Positions 16,875 to 25,835 of a stretch of DNA of 64,000 nt are shown here, one piece after another. This DNA comes from Haloglomus litoreum (lineage in GTDB: Archaea > Halobacteriota > Halobacteria > Halobacteriales > Haloarculaceae): assembly GCF_029338515.1 (NCBI RefSeq), contig NZ_CP119988.1, forward strand, positions 1,674,001 through 1,738,000, given 5' to 3'. Under the pieces are notes generated by a model. It had not been told where the DNA came from. It worked only from the letters and a program-made list of their open reading frames with translations, and did not search any database. A program made the position numbers and the translations under genes. Position 1 is the stretch's first letter. Every line of letters begins with the position of its first letter.

Positions 16875-17714
16875 TCAGTCGCTCCCGTGGTCGACACCTG
16901 GCCGTGACTCGGCGTCCATCCGTCTGAGCGTCGCCCGCGCCTGCGAGGCGTCGTAGCCGAACAGCACGCGGTCGCCGTACTCGGCGGCCACGCGGACGGC
17001 CTTCGTGAGGTTGTCGAGATCGACGTTGACGGCGTACAGCTCGATCGAGAACGGGGTGTCCAGCTCCCCGGAGCGGTCGGCCCACGCGGACGCGAGGATC
17101 TCCAGCCAGTACGTCGTCGAGTACGCCATGTCGTAGATGGGGACGACGAACTCGTCGACGTACTCGGCGAGCGCCTCGAGGTCGAGCCCGGCACGCTCGT
17201 ACAGGTGGCCGGGGTAGGGGTCGGGGTAGACGGTGAGGTAGAGGTCTCCGGGGACGTGCTCGCGGGCGGTCGCGACGAAGTCCGTGATGACCTCGGCACG
17301 CCAGACCTCGCGGTCGTCGAAGCCGCTGTCTGCGAACGCCGCGTCACAGCGGTCGCAGTGGCAGTACTCCCCGCGCGGCCAGCCCACATCGTCCAGCCGG
17401 ACATCGCCGTTCACCTCGGCACAGTCCTCGATGATGTCGAGCAGGCCGCGCTTGTAGTCCACGACCGAGGGGTCGATGTAGTCCCAGTCGAAGTACTCGC
17501 GCTCCCGGGTCGCCCTGTGTCCGTCGGGGTCCTCGGGAACGAGGTCCGGGTTCCCGGTGGCGGCGGCGTTGTCGGCGAAACAGGACACCATGTTGACCGC
17601 CTCGGGTTCCGGCTCGGAGGGTTTCCCGGCGACGGACTTCACCTCGTAGAACCCGACGTCGAACTCGGGCCACTCCAGTTCCTCGGCGTTCCGCGTGACG
17701 ACCCCGTACTCCAT
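16875..17714 (-). CDS. Putative TIM-barrel (glycoside-hydrolase-like) protein
   Basis: A 279-residue protein with features of an alpha-amylase-like or DUF-type TIM barrel: a strand with aromatic and acidic residues (YFDWDYIDPSVVDYKRGLLD, about 98-117), then DVRLDDVGWPRGEYCHCDRCDAAF, DLYLTVYPDPY, FVVPIYDMAY, FSIELYAVN and RVLFGYDA. The LDDVGWP segment is where a catalytic Asp would fall. The CHCDRC cluster is the type of Cys cluster found in bacterial putative glycosyl hydrolases that follow a 'fields and towns' TIM layout. I cannot name a substrate. No signal peptide. Start at the ATG 17714. Confidence 0.6.
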   Translation of the reverse strand: MEYGVVTRNAEELEWPEFDVGFYEVKSVAGKPSEPEPEAVNMVSCFADNAAATGNPDLVPEDPDGHRATREREYFDWDYIDPSVVDYKRGLLDIIEDCAEVNGDVRLDDVGWPRGEYCHCDRCDAAFADSGFDDREVWRAEVITDFVATAREHVPGDLYLTVYPDPYPGHLYERAGLDLEALAEYVDEFVVPIYDMAYSTTYWLEILASAWADRSGELDTPFSIELYAVNVDLDNLTKAVRVAAEYGDRVLFGYDASQARATLRRMDAESRPGVDHGSD

Positions 17715-17818
17715 ACCCGGTGGTGGTGGGGCGGAACGGTAAGTAGTGTCGTTCGCCGGCGCGGGCGGCGATGTCCTCGCGGCCGCGCCGGGGACGGTTC
17801 GTGGAGGGCCGTGTCGAT

Positions 17819-17887
17819 CTACCGGCGGACGAGGTAGATGGCGACGATGGCGAGCAGGGCGACGACCGCGAGTGCCTTCTTGGACAT
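17819..17887 (-). CDS. 22-residue single-span membrane peptide
   Basis: A tiny frame begins ATG, reads MSKKALAVVALL and then AIVAIYLVRR, and ends in TAG. It has the complete logic of a micro-membrane protein: two Lys after the start, about 16 hydrophobic residues and a terminal Arg-Arg. It sits in the gap between the TIM-barrel-like gene and the histidine kinase gene, on their strand, with AATCC-rich but no clear TATA sequence before it. It may be a real small protein of the kind often missed in annotation, or chance; there is no homology evidence. Confidence 0.5.
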   Translation of the reverse strand: MSKKALAVVALLAIVAIYLVRR

Positions 17888-17929
17888 ATCCGATACGTGG
17901 TCGGGTCACGGCATAATCCTTGCGGGGGG

Positions 17930-19057
17930 TCAGCCGTCGGAGAGATGGAACTCGAAGCGTGCCCCCCCGGCATCGCTCTCGGTCAGGTGCACCTCCCAGC
18001 CGTGGGCCTCGGCGATGGTCCGGACGATGCTCAGCCCGATTCCCGTGCCCTCGTCGGTGGTCGTGTGGCCGCGCTCGAACACCGCCTCACGCTCGGCCTC
18101 GGGGATCCCGCGGCCGTCGTCGGCGACGTAGAACCCTGTCGGGTCGGGGGGAGACCCGCCATCGTCCGTTGCGGCCTCCTCGTCCGCCTCCCCGAGGAGC
18201 CCGACCGTCACCTCGACGCTCGGGGGGCGCTGTCCCGCCCCCGCCTGTTCCGCGCTGTCGGCGGACTCCGTCCGGCCCTCCGTGGAGCCGTGTTCCACAC
18301 TGTTGCGGAACAGGTTCTCGAGCAGCGCCCGTAGCCGCTCGGGGTCGGCCTCCAGTGTCGCCCCCTCCGCCCGGAGTTCCAGGCTCGCGTCCTTCCCGCC
18401 CGCGGTCTCCCAGGCGCGCTCCGCGACGGTCCCGAGGTCGACGGACTGGGGCTCGCCGACCGCTCGACCACTCCGGGTCAGCATCAGGACGCCCTCGATG
18501 AGGGCGTCCATCCGGTCGAGGGCGGACTCCAGGTCCTGGACGTACTCGGCCGCGTTCTCCCGTCCCTCCGTCACCGCCTCCAGCAGCGTCAGCGTGGCCC
18601 GCGCCGTGTTCAGCGGGTCCCGCAGGTCGTGCGTGACGACGGCCGCGAACCGCTCCAGTTGGTCGTTCTTGCGCTCGAGCGCGTCCTCGCGCTCGATGCG
18701 GTCCGAGATGTCGCGCATGATGCCCGAGAACACCCGCTCGCCGTCGTACTCGTGTTCCTCGAAGGCGATCGAGAGCGGTACCTCGTGGCCATCGGCGTGG
18801 AGCGCCGGGAGCTCGATGCCGCTCCAGTCGAGTTCCCGGCCGCCGTCCGAGACGTACCGCTCGAGGGCGTCGAGGTGGGGCTCCCGGTATCGCTCGGGCA
18901 TCACGTCGGTCAGGCGCTCCCCCTCCAGCGCCGTCGGGTCGTAGCCGAGGGTCCGCTCGACCCCCTCGTTGGCGAAGACGATGGTGCTGTCGCTGTCGAT
19001 GGTGATGATCGCGTCCCGGCTCCGCGCCACCAGATCGCGGAAGAACGAACCCTCCAT
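17930..19057 (-). CDS. PAS-domain sensor histidine kinase
   Basis: A 375-residue cytoplasmic kinase. A PAS domain (about 10-125: RDAIITIDSDSTIVFANEGVERTLGYD ... RVFSGIMRDISDR) leads into a HisKA dimerisation helix with the phospho-acceptor His in VVTHDLRDPL (about residue 142). The ATPase domain shows the N box (ENLFRNSVEHG), a D/G1 box (VADDGRGIP), the F box region (FERGHT) and G2 (GTGIGLSIV). No membrane span is visible, so it likely senses a soluble or redox cue or relays to a partner. No response regulator lies beside it. The Met at 19057 starts the PAS domain; an upstream start would add unrelated sequence. Confidence 0.92.
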   Translation of the reverse strand: MEGSFFRDLVARSRDAIITIDSDSTIVFANEGVERTLGYDPTALEGERLTDVMPERYREPHLDALERYVSDGGRELDWSGIELPALHADGHEVPLSIAFEEHEYDGERVFSGIMRDISDRIEREDALERKNDQLERFAAVVTHDLRDPLNTARATLTLLEAVTEGRENAAEYVQDLESALDRMDALIEGVLMLTRSGRAVGEPQSVDLGTVAERAWETAGGKDASLELRAEGATLEADPERLRALLENLFRNSVEHGSTEGRTESADSAEQAGAGQRPPSVEVTVGLLGEADEEAATDDGGSPPDPTGFYVADDGRGIPEAEREAVFERGHTTTDEGTGIGLSIVRTIAEAHGWEVHLTESDAGGARFEFHLSDG

Positions 19058-19276
19058 CGTCAGTGAGCGAGCCGGTCCGATCCCATGGGGACGCGACACT
19101 GGATTCCGGTGAGGGCGGTCGGTCGCCGCGCTCTCTCGCACGGCCCGGCGACCGAACGACAGTCCATGCATGCCGGAAGCCTCTCAGACCTTTAGTCGTT
19201 GGGGCTGGGGGGTGGCCGGACCGTTCGGCGATGGTGCCCCGCGTCCCTTTTCACGCCGAGCGATGTAGCGACGGTC

Positions 19277-19765
19277 ATGAGCAGTGCCAACCGGAGCGAC
19301 GTGCCGCCGGAGACGGTCGGCGTCTCCCTGGACCCCGAGGGGGTGGAGGTGACCTACACCGACGGTCGGTCGGTGTTCTACCACGGCGTCCCCGAGAAGG
19401 CCGAGGGGCGGGTCATCTCCGCGCCCGGCAAGGAGGTCCACGTCCTCGTCACGGACCCCACCGAGACCGAGGGCGTGATGGTGTACGTCAACGACCGGAA
19501 GACCGACGACGAGATCCTCGAAGCGACCGGCGTCGGCCGGGTCATCCTGGAGCGCGGCGAGACCGACTCCATCTTCCCCGGCGTCGAGGCCACGAACAAG
19601 GGGTACCGCGTGCAGGTCGAGGCCGACCCCGAGCAGGCCCGTGGCCGCGTGTTCGTCTTCGTCGAGGACGAACTCTCCGAGCAGGCCTACGAGATCGTCG
19701 CGCCCGAGGCGGGCGATGAGAGCGAGGAAGCGAGCGAGGCCGAGCCGGCCGACGGAGTCGAGTGA
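19277..19765 (+). CDS. DUF5796-like haloarchaeal protein
   Basis: A 162-residue protein with TVGVSLDPEGVEVTYTDGRSVFYHGVPEK, a central KEVHVLVTDPTETEGVMVYVNDRKT and ILERGETDSIFPGV, followed by an acidic tail. This pattern recalls the haloarchaeal DUF5796 family, whose function is unknown. The stop overlaps the ATG of the next gene by one base (TGATG), so the two are coupled. The ATG at 19277 was chosen because the preceding in-frame stretch has no family resemblance. Confidence 0.75.
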   Translation: MSSANRSDVPPETVGVSLDPEGVEVTYTDGRSVFYHGVPEKAEGRVISAPGKEVHVLVTDPTETEGVMVYVNDRKTDDEILEATGVGRVILERGETDSIFPGVEATNKGYRVQVEADPEQARGRVFVFVEDELSEQAYEIVAPEAGDESEEASEAEPADGVE

Positions 19766-20007
19766 TGCCCCTGCAGAAGCGCTGGGAGCCGCTCGAGCGT
19801 GCCACGGTCGGGAGGGTCCCCGACCGCTACGGCGTCTACGAACTCGGTGACGAGGACGGGACCGTCATCGCCGTCGAGCACGGCCCCCTCCGGGACGAAC
19901 TCAAGGAGGTGCTCGCCTACCGGGACGCCCCGAAGGTCCGGTGGGAGGCCTGCCAGAACCGTGACCACGCCGAGCGATTGGCCGAGGAGCACCGGGAACG
20001 GCTGTAG
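19765..20007 (+). CDS. Small DUF7508-like protein, possible degenerate GIY-YIG fold
   Basis: An 80-residue protein coupled to the preceding gene. The sequence VPDRYGVYELGDEDGTVIAVEHGPLRDELKEVL is spaced like a GIY-YIG domain (strand-GVY, turn, strand ending near VEHG, then an L-R-L helix), but the catalytic Tyr, Arg and Glu positions are not convincingly kept. I recall the pair as DUF5796 next to a DUF7508-like protein in haloarchaea. It may bind nucleic acid rather than cut it. Function unknown. Confidence 0.6.
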   Translation: MPLQKRWEPLERATVGRVPDRYGVYELGDEDGTVIAVEHGPLRDELKEVLAYRDAPKVRWEACQNRDHAERLAEEHRERL

Positions 20008-20132
20008 TCGGCTCCCTTCGCGGCCGTCCTCGCGCCACCGACCTCGCGGCTGATCCGGCCCGGGCCGGCGCCGAAGCGGCGAGGGTCGCACGGAAGCGTA
20101 CCGTTTAGACCGTCGGCGAGGAACGCCCGGAC

Positions 20133-20411
20133 ATGGCACCCGAGCAGGCCGACGAGGCGGACGGGGAGCGAGAGACGCGCTGGGTGGTCCAGTGGGCCGA
20201 ACCGTTCGGCGACCGCGAACCGAAACGGATCGTCGAGACGGAGGCCGAGGCCGAGGCCGTCATCGAGGCGATGAAGGCGGTCTATCCCCCCTCCGAGGAG
20301 CAGGAGGGTGCCTACCGCGTCGAACTCGGCGCCGACGTGTTCTTCACGAAGGTCGAGGTCCCGTTCGGCCCGCTCCCCGACGACGAGTGGGACGAGCAAC
20401 GGGACGCGTAG
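20133..20411 (+). CDS. Small haloarchaeal protein of unknown function
   Basis: A 92-residue acidic protein (WVVQWAEPFGDREPKRIVETEAEAEAVIEAM ... VELGADVFFTKVEVPFGPLPDDEWDEQ). The predicted layout is a strand, a helix and two strands, with no signal peptide or metal motif. A CGTTTAGACC stretch about 25-30 bases before the start could be a TATA-like element. Probably expressed on its own. I do not recognise a named family. Confidence 0.55.
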   Translation: MAPEQADEADGERETRWVVQWAEPFGDREPKRIVETEAEAEAVIEAMKAVYPPSEEQEGAYRVELGADVFFTKVEVPFGPLPDDEWDEQRDA

Positions 20412-20611
20412 GCCCCGAGACTCGCGGTGCTCACGGCCGGACGGGACGCTGATTCGGGTTCGACTCCCGAAGTAATTCGATTGTATCTGCGATATCGGAT
20501 GATCCTCAACTATTCGTTACAAATCGGGGCGAAAGGCAGATAATCGCTCGGTGCGGCGTCCGTCCCCTTGGCGAGTCTCGCGGCGGCCCTCGGCCGCCGC
20601 GTAGGACAGCG

Positions 20612-21649
20612 TTATTCGATCTCCTCTGCGATCTCGTCGGCGTCGATGTCGGCCTCCTCCAGCGCGGCCTCGATGTCGGCCTCGTCGACGTCCTCGCCGC
20701 CGGGCGCGCCGCCGCCCATGCCGCCCATCATGCCGCCCATGCCGCCCATCATGCCGCCGGAGCCGTCGAGGATGTCCTGGACGATGATGCGGTCGATGCC
20801 CGTCTTCTCGATGATCTCCTGGGCGATCTGGGTCTTCTGCATCATCCACTGCTGGTTCATCGAGAGCTGCGGGTTGGACTCGACGTACAGCGTCAGTTTC
20901 TCGACCGTCTCCGTGATGGTCTCGGGTTCGGCGTCCTCGTCGTCCTCGTCGTCGGGCTGCTCGACGCGGGTCTCCTCGACCTCGTCGGTCTCGAGGTGCA
21001 TCTCGAGGTCCATGTCGAGGAACATCCCGAACAGCCCCTGCGCTCGCTCGAGCTGGTCGGTGACCTCGTCGACGATCTCGAACTCGTACTGGATCTCCTC
21101 GCCCGCGAGCGGGTGGTTGAAGTCGACCCGGGCGCGGCCGCCGACGATGGTCTCGAGGACACCCTGCTCGCCGTCGATCTGGACGCGGGCGCCGGGATAG
21201 CGGTCGTCCTCGCCGATCTTGTCGGCCGAGACGGTGCGGACGCGCTCCTCGTCGTACTCGCCGAAGGCCTCCTCCGGCGGGATGGTGACGGAGCCGGTGT
21301 CGCCGGGCTCGCCGCCGATGATGGCGTCCTCGACGGACTCGAACAGGTGACCGGCGCCGAGCACGATGACGCGCGGCTCGAAGGTCCCCTGGTCGGCGAC
21401 ACCCTCCTCCTCGGCGACCTCCGGGTCGGTGGTGTCGACCAGCTGGTCGCCCTCGACCGTTCGGGCGGTGTAGTCGATGCGGACGAAGTCGCCGTCCTGG
21501 AGCCCCTCGGGCTCTTCCTCTTCTTCCTCGTCCTCGGTGTCGGCGGCCTCCGACTCCGGACTCTCCTCCTGTTCGGCCTCCGCCTCGGCCTCCTCGGCCT
21601 CGGCGTCGGCGGCTGTCTCCTCGACGTCCTCGTCGGATTCGTCGCTCAT
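20612..21649 (-). CDS. FKBP-type peptidyl-prolyl cis-trans isomerase (SlyD-like) with GGM-rich tail
   Basis: A 345-residue protein. Residues 1-50 are a Glu/Asp-rich low-complexity leader. The FKBP core with inserted flap domain follows (about 50-250): GDFVRIDYTARTVEGDQLVDTTD, VIVLGAGHLFESVEDAIIGGEPGD, AFGEYDEERV and FNHPLAGEEIQYEFEIVDE, a SlyD signature. A further domain (about 265-305) precedes a tail with repeated GGMMGGMGG and then an acidic end. SlyD proteins isomerise X-Pro bonds and act as chaperones. The GGM tail resembles those of thermosomes and Hsp60. Start ATG at 21649, with CTTAAC about 25 bases upstream on its strand. Confidence 0.9.
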   Translation of the reverse strand: MSDESDEDVEETAADAEAEEAEAEAEQEESPESEAADTEDEEEEEEPEGLQDGDFVRIDYTARTVEGDQLVDTTDPEVAEEEGVADQGTFEPRVIVLGAGHLFESVEDAIIGGEPGDTGSVTIPPEEAFGEYDEERVRTVSADKIGEDDRYPGARVQIDGEQGVLETIVGGRARVDFNHPLAGEEIQYEFEIVDEVTDQLERAQGLFGMFLDMDLEMHLETDEVEETRVEQPDDEDDEDAEPETITETVEKLTLYVESNPQLSMNQQWMMQKTQIAQEIIEKTGIDRIIVQDILDGSGGMMGGMGGMMGGMGGGAPGGEDVDEADIEAALEEADIDADEIAEEIE

Positions 21650-21767
21650 AGCACGACCGACTCCCGACGCATCCTTAACGGTCACGTTTCGGGGCTGCAC
21701 ACCGCGTTCCGGTGGACGGGGCGGTCGCATCCGGGTGTTTTTCGGTCCGGGCCTGCTCCCTGCGGCC

Positions 21768-22337
21768 ATGTACGAGGTCGAACTCAAGGTCCGCGCCGAC
21801 CACGACCGGGTTCGCGCGCGGCTGGCCGACGTGGGCGCGACGGACGCGGGCGGGGTCTCACAGGTCGACACCTACTACGACGCCCCCCATCGGGACTTCG
21901 CCACCACGGACGAGGCACTCCGGTTGCGCCGCGAGACGCCGGTAGACGGAGAGGACGATGCGCCGGAGACCGTCACGAAACTCACCTACAAGGGTCCGCT
22001 CGTCGAGACCGAGTCCAAGACCCGCCGGGAGCACGAGACCGTCGTGCTGGACGACGACGCGGCAGAGGGCATCCTCGCCGGTCTCGGGTTCGAGCCGGCG
22101 GCTACCGTCGAGAAGCACCGCCGCTTCTTCCGGTACGGCGGCTACACGGTGACGCTGGACCGGGTCGACGGCCTGGGCGAGTTCGTCGAGGTCGAGACAG
22201 AGGCCGAGGCCGTCGAGGCGGCGCGCGAGGGGGCCGTCGAGGTGCTGGAGGAACTGGGGCTGGACCCCGACGACCAGATACGGACCTCGTACCTCGGGCT
22301 GTTGCTCGCCGCGGACGGACCTGCTGATGCACGGTAG
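21768..22337 (+). CDS. cyaB: CYTH-domain protein (class IV adenylate cyclase/thiamine-triphosphatase type, CyaB-like)
   Basis: A 189-residue CYTH (triphosphate tunnel) protein. It starts MYEVELKVR: the ExExK signature of metal and triphosphate binding. Other conserved charged strands are VDTYYDAP, LRLRRE, KLTYKGP (Lys of the tunnel), RREHETVV, EKHRRFFRYGG and FVEVETEAE. In Archaea these are commonly annotated as class IV adenylate cyclase, but inorganic triphosphatase or thiamine-triphosphatase activity is as likely. It is divergent from the FKBP gene and lies 63 bases before the S-adenosylmethionine synthetase gene. Confidence 0.87.
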   Translation: MYEVELKVRADHDRVRARLADVGATDAGGVSQVDTYYDAPHRDFATTDEALRLRRETPVDGEDDAPETVTKLTYKGPLVETESKTRREHETVVLDDDAAEGILAGLGFEPAATVEKHRRFFRYGGYTVTLDRVDGLGEFVEVETEAEAVEAAREGAVEVLEELGLDPDDQIRTSYLGLLLAADGPADAR

Positions 22338-22367
22338 TAATCTTCTGCCGCTCTGGTGTTTCCGTAA

Positions 22368-22373
22368 GTTATA
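22368..22373 (+). promoter_or_regulatory. TATA-like box of the S-adenosylmethionine synthetase gene
   Basis: GTTATA lies 28-33 bases before the ATG at 22401, followed by ACGCCC; the spacing suits a leaderless haloarchaeal transcript. Confidence 0.5.
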
Positions 22374-22400
22374 CGCCCGCGCCAGCGGAAGGGGGCGGTA

Positions 22401-23606
22401 ATGACCGACCGCAATATCCGCGTCGAGCCCGTCGTGGGCCGCGCGGTCGAGGATCAGGAGGTGGAGATCGTCGAGCGCAAGGGCCTGGGACACCCGGACT
22501 CGATCTGCGACGGCATCGCCGAGGCCGTCTCGAAGGCGCTCGCACAGGCCTATCTCGACCGGGTGGGTGAGGTCCTCCACTACAACACCGACGAGACACA
22601 GCTCGTCGCCGGCAGCGCGGCGCCCGCCTTCGGCGGCGGCGAGGTGCTCGAACCTATCTACCTGCTCATCACCGGCCGTGCCACGAAGGAGTACCAGGGG
22701 ACGAAGATCCCCGCCGAGACCATCGCGCTGCGGGCGGCCCGTGACTACCTCGGCGAGAACTTCCCCGAACTCGACCACGGGACCGACGTGGTCGTGGACG
22801 TGAAGCTGGGCGAGGGGAGTGGCGACCTGCAGGGCGTCTTCGACGATGAGGGCCGCCAGGTCCCCATGGCCAACGACACCTCGTTCGGCGTGGGCCACGC
22901 GCCGCTCACCGAGACCGAGCAGGTGGTGCTGGAGACTGAGCGCCAGCTCAACGGGCACTACGCCGAGGAGAACCCGGCGGTCGGCCCCGACATCAAGGTG
23001 ATGGGCAAGCGCGAGGGCGACCGGATCGACGTGACGGTCGCCGTCGCCATCATCGACAGTCACGTCGACGGCCTCGACGACTACGACGCCGCCGTCGCCG
23101 ATATCCGCGAGTTCGTCCACGACCTGGCGGCCGACATCACCGACCGTGAGGTCCGGGTCCACGTCAACACCGCCGACGACTACGAGGACGGCTCCATCTA
23201 CCTCACCACGACCGGGACGAGCGCCGAGCAGGGCGACGACGGCTCCGTCGGCCGCGGCAACCGCGCGAACGGTCTCATCACCCCGAATCGCTCGATGAGT
23301 ATGGAGGCCACCTCCGGGAAGAACCCGGTCAACCACATCGGGAAGATCTACAACCTGCTCTCGACCCAGATCGCCGAGAGCGTCGTCGCCGAGGTCGATG
23401 GCATCCGCGAGATCCGCATCCGCCTCCTCAGTCAGATCGGCGAACCCATCGACGACCCGCACGTCGCCGACGCCTCGCTCGTCACCGCGGACGGTGTCTC
23501 GGTCGCCGACATCGAGGAGGAGGCCACCCGCATCATCGACCGCGAACTCGCCGACGTGACGAGCATCACCGAGCGCGTCATCGAGGGCGAACTGACGACC
23601 TTCTAA
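22401..23606 (+). CDS. mat: S-adenosylmethionine synthetase (archaeal type)
   Basis: A 401-residue archaeal-type methionine adenosyltransferase, which forms S-adenosylmethionine from ATP and methionine. The N-terminus has [23 protein letters not shown] with the His-Pro-Asp catalytic set. Further blocks are [78 protein letters not shown] and a terminal Asp/Glu-rich region. Length and motifs match the family completely. A convergent gap carries an inverted-repeat element at 23652-23722. Confidence 0.96.
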   Translation: MTDRNIRVEPVVGRAVEDQEVEIVERKGLGHPDSICDGIAEAVSKALAQAYLDRVGEVLHYNTDETQLVAGSAAPAFGGGEVLEPIYLLITGRATKEYQGTKIPAETIALRAARDYLGENFPELDHGTDVVVDVKLGEGSGDLQGVFDDEGRQVPMANDTSFGVGHAPLTETEQVVLETERQLNGHYAEENPAVGPDIKVMGKREGDRIDVTVAVAIIDSHVDGLDDYDAAVADIREFVHDLAADITDREVRVHVNTADDYEDGSIYLTTTGTSAEQGDDGSVGRGNRANGLITPNRSMSMEATSGKNPVNHIGKIYNLLSTQIAESVVAEVDGIREIRIRLLSQIGEPIDDPHVADASLVTADGVSVADIEEEATRIIDRELADVTSITERVIEGELTTF

Positions 23607-23651
23607 CGCACCGGTTTCGCGAGGGGGTCGCCAGCGGCGACCCCTCGCCAA

Positions 23652-23722
23652 CAATCTGCACCAACAAGCCGCTCCTCGCTGCGCTCGGAGCGGGGAACCG
23701 CGCTTGCTTCGCTCGCGCGGAC
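23652..23722. repeat. Convergent-gap two-hairpin element, copy A
   Basis: Lies between the convergent mat and mptA genes. It has TCTGCACCAACAA, then GCCGCTC ... GGAGCGG as a first hairpin, then GAACCGCGCTTGCTTCGCTCGCGCGGAC. The same arrangement occurs at 26786-26863 and 54654-54710, with partly identical second halves. See the finding on convergent gaps. Likely a bidirectional terminator-like or repetitive extragenic element. Confidence 0.7.
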
Positions 23723-23795
23723 GGAAGAGACAGCAGAACCGATTCCACCAGAAAACGACGGTCTCCTGGAAGATTCCGACTCCGGGAGAACCGCC

Positions 23796-24731
23796 TCAGT
23801 CGGCCAGACTCCCGTTCAGCTCCTCCTTCAGCTGGCCGAACTCGGCGACGCGCTCGGCATGGGCGTTGTGCTGGTGGATGGACTCGTCGTTTGACTGCTT
23901 CATCGTCACGACGGCCTCATCCGGGAGGTCGAAGCGCTCGACCGTCCCTTCGGCGAGCGAGCGGACGCAGTCCTCGACGAACTTCGCGTTCGCGTGGGAG
24001 TGGTAGGTCATGTGGTCCTCGTCCGGGCGCTTGGCCATGTTGTAGATGCGCGCGGACATCGAGTTCCGGGCCACGTCGATGAGGTCCTCGAGGTCCACGT
24101 CCGGGGAGCCCTTGCTTCGAATCTTGAGCGTGGCGTGGCCGCGCTGGGAGTGGCCCGGCTGGGGCACCTCGTCCAGGAACGACTCGACGACGTCCTCCTC
24201 GACGCCGAGGTCCGCGAGCGTCTCGCGGGCACGGGCCTCGCTCATCCCCTGCGAGCAGGGACAGACCGTCATCCCCGTGACCGTGGTGCCGACCTCCTCG
24301 TGGGTGCCGTCGCCGTTGGCGGTCGCGGAAGCGTGGATGTCGGCGGTGAACTGTGTCGGGCGGTCGCTCGCTGGTGTCTCCTCGCGCTGGACGTACTCGG
24401 CGTCCATCGACACCTCGGCGCGGGAGGTGTAGTCGTGCTTCTTCAGCAGGCGTTCGGCCACGTCGCCACAGAGGTCCTCGATGCGGACGTGCCGGTCCTC
24501 GAGTGCCTCCTCGATGATCTCGTCGACGACCTCCATGTTCCGGCTCATGTCGATGCCCTTGCGCCACTTCGGGAGGTCGACGTACACCTCGAACTCCGCC
24601 ATCAGGACGATGGGGCGCCGGCCGTCACGGTCGAGTTTCACCAGCTTCTCGACGCCTGTCACGCCCACCCGGTTCAGTCCGACACTCACCTCCGGACGCG
24701 AGGCCTGCACGTCCGGGAGTTGCTCACTCAT
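23796..24731 (-). CDS. mptA: GTP cyclohydrolase MptA (type IV, Fe(II)-dependent)
   Basis: A 311-residue archaeal GTP cyclohydrolase which makes 7,8-dihydro-D-neopterin 2',3'-cyclic phosphate, the first step of pterin biosynthesis (tetrahydrofolate/methanopterin-type cofactors and archaeosine-related pterins). Characteristic segments: [43 protein letters not shown], the Cys-containing [10 protein letters not shown] and [23 protein letters not shown], where His and Cys/Glu ligands bind Fe(II). Start at ATG 24731 (MSEQLPD). The family is recognised by length, fold and these motifs. Confidence 0.93.
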   Translation of the reverse strand: MSEQLPDVQASRPEVSVGLNRVGVTGVEKLVKLDRDGRRPIVLMAEFEVYVDLPKWRKGIDMSRNMEVVDEIIEEALEDRHVRIEDLCGDVAERLLKKHDYTSRAEVSMDAEYVQREETPASDRPTQFTADIHASATANGDGTHEEVGTTVTGMTVCPCSQGMSEARARETLADLGVEEDVVESFLDEVPQPGHSQRGHATLKIRSKGSPDVDLEDLIDVARNSMSARIYNMAKRPDEDHMTYHSHANAKFVEDCVRSLAEGTVERFDLPDEAVVTMKQSNDESIHQHNAHAERVAEFGQLKEELNGSLAD

Positions 24732-24827
24732 TACCGTCAACGAGGGGCGCGACGCTGTTAGCACTTACGACCGCGGAGACGGAGCGACTCGGCGCCGTCT
24801 GGCGGTTTCGGAGAACTGACCGAGAGG

Positions 24828-25652
24828 TCAGTCGAGCTTGCCGAGCGCGGCGAAGAAGTCCAGCGGCGGTCCCGCGACCCGCAGTGGCTCGTCGGCCCGG
24901 CGGACGGCGACCTGCGTGGGCGGTGTCACCGTCTCGGAGCGCCGACCGTCCGCGACCACGACCGCGCTGTCGGCCTCCTCGACCCGGATGGTCACCTCGC
25001 TGTCGGGTCCCAGGACGAGCGACGGCATCGGCGAGCGGGCGCACATCTCCGTCAGGACGAGCGCATCGGCGCCCGGATGGACGAGCGGCCCGCCCTCGCT
25101 GAGGTTGTACGCCGTGCTGCCGGCTGGCGTGGCGACGAGTGCCCCGTCGGCCCGGCTCCCGGCGTACAGGGACCCGTCGACCCGGATCTCGAGACCGATG
25201 CCGTTCGCCCGGCCCCGCTGTGGGCCCATGACGGCGATCTCGTTGAGCGCCGGCGAGAGCGCCCAGTCGTCGTTCTCGGCCACGACCCGCGGGAGCTCGT
25301 AGACGGACGGCTCCCCGCGGCCCCGTATCTCCGAGACGACGCCACGGACGGCGTCGACGGCCTCCTCCGGCGGGACGGCGTTGAGGAACCCGACCTCGCC
25401 GAGGTTGACGCCCATCATCGGCGTGGTGTCGGCCCCCCGGGCGGCGAACAGGAACGTCCCGTCGCCGCCGATACTCACCACGAGGTCGCAGGCCGACATC
25501 CGGTCGACCGGAACGCCGATGTCGGGCTGGTCGACGGCCCCGGCGGTCGATTCGTCGAGCGCGACGCTGGCCTCCGGGACGTCCCCCCGGATCCGCTCGG
25601 CGAGCTCGACGGCCCGGGGATTGCCCCGCTGGGCCACGATGCCGAGATGCAT
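24828..25652 (-). CDS. NAD(+)/NADH kinase
   Basis: A 274-residue NAD kinase that phosphorylates NAD to NADP with ATP (or polyphosphate). The catalytic GGDGTFL motif lies near residue 65, followed by GVNLGEVGFLN, the NE motif in ALNEIAVM and GALVATPAGSTAYNLSEGGPL; a terminal VVADGRR strand completes the fold. Haloarchaea often have more than one homologue, so it may not be the only NADK in the cell. The gene is separate from mptA (96-base gap). Confidence 0.9.
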   Translation of the reverse strand: MHLGIVAQRGNPRAVELAERIRGDVPEASVALDESTAGAVDQPDIGVPVDRMSACDLVVSIGGDGTFLFAARGADTTPMMGVNLGEVGFLNAVPPEEAVDAVRGVVSEIRGRGEPSVYELPRVVAENDDWALSPALNEIAVMGPQRGRANGIGLEIRVDGSLYAGSRADGALVATPAGSTAYNLSEGGPLVHPGADALVLTEMCARSPMPSLVLGPDSEVTIRVEEADSAVVVADGRRSETVTPPTQVAVRRADEPLRVAGPPLDFFAALGKLD

Positions 25653-25835
25653 CGCCCGGGCGTTCGCCCCCCGCCGTCAAGAACCCCGCGGGAGCGGCCT
25701 GCCGACGATCCGAGAGCCTGCCCCGTCAGCAGGAGCGGGCAGCGCCGGAACGACCGGCCCGGGCGGGCAAGCTTAATCAGTTACGACATCCAACCCGGAG
25801 GACATGAACGTGTGCGCTGACGGAGAGGTGGGGCC

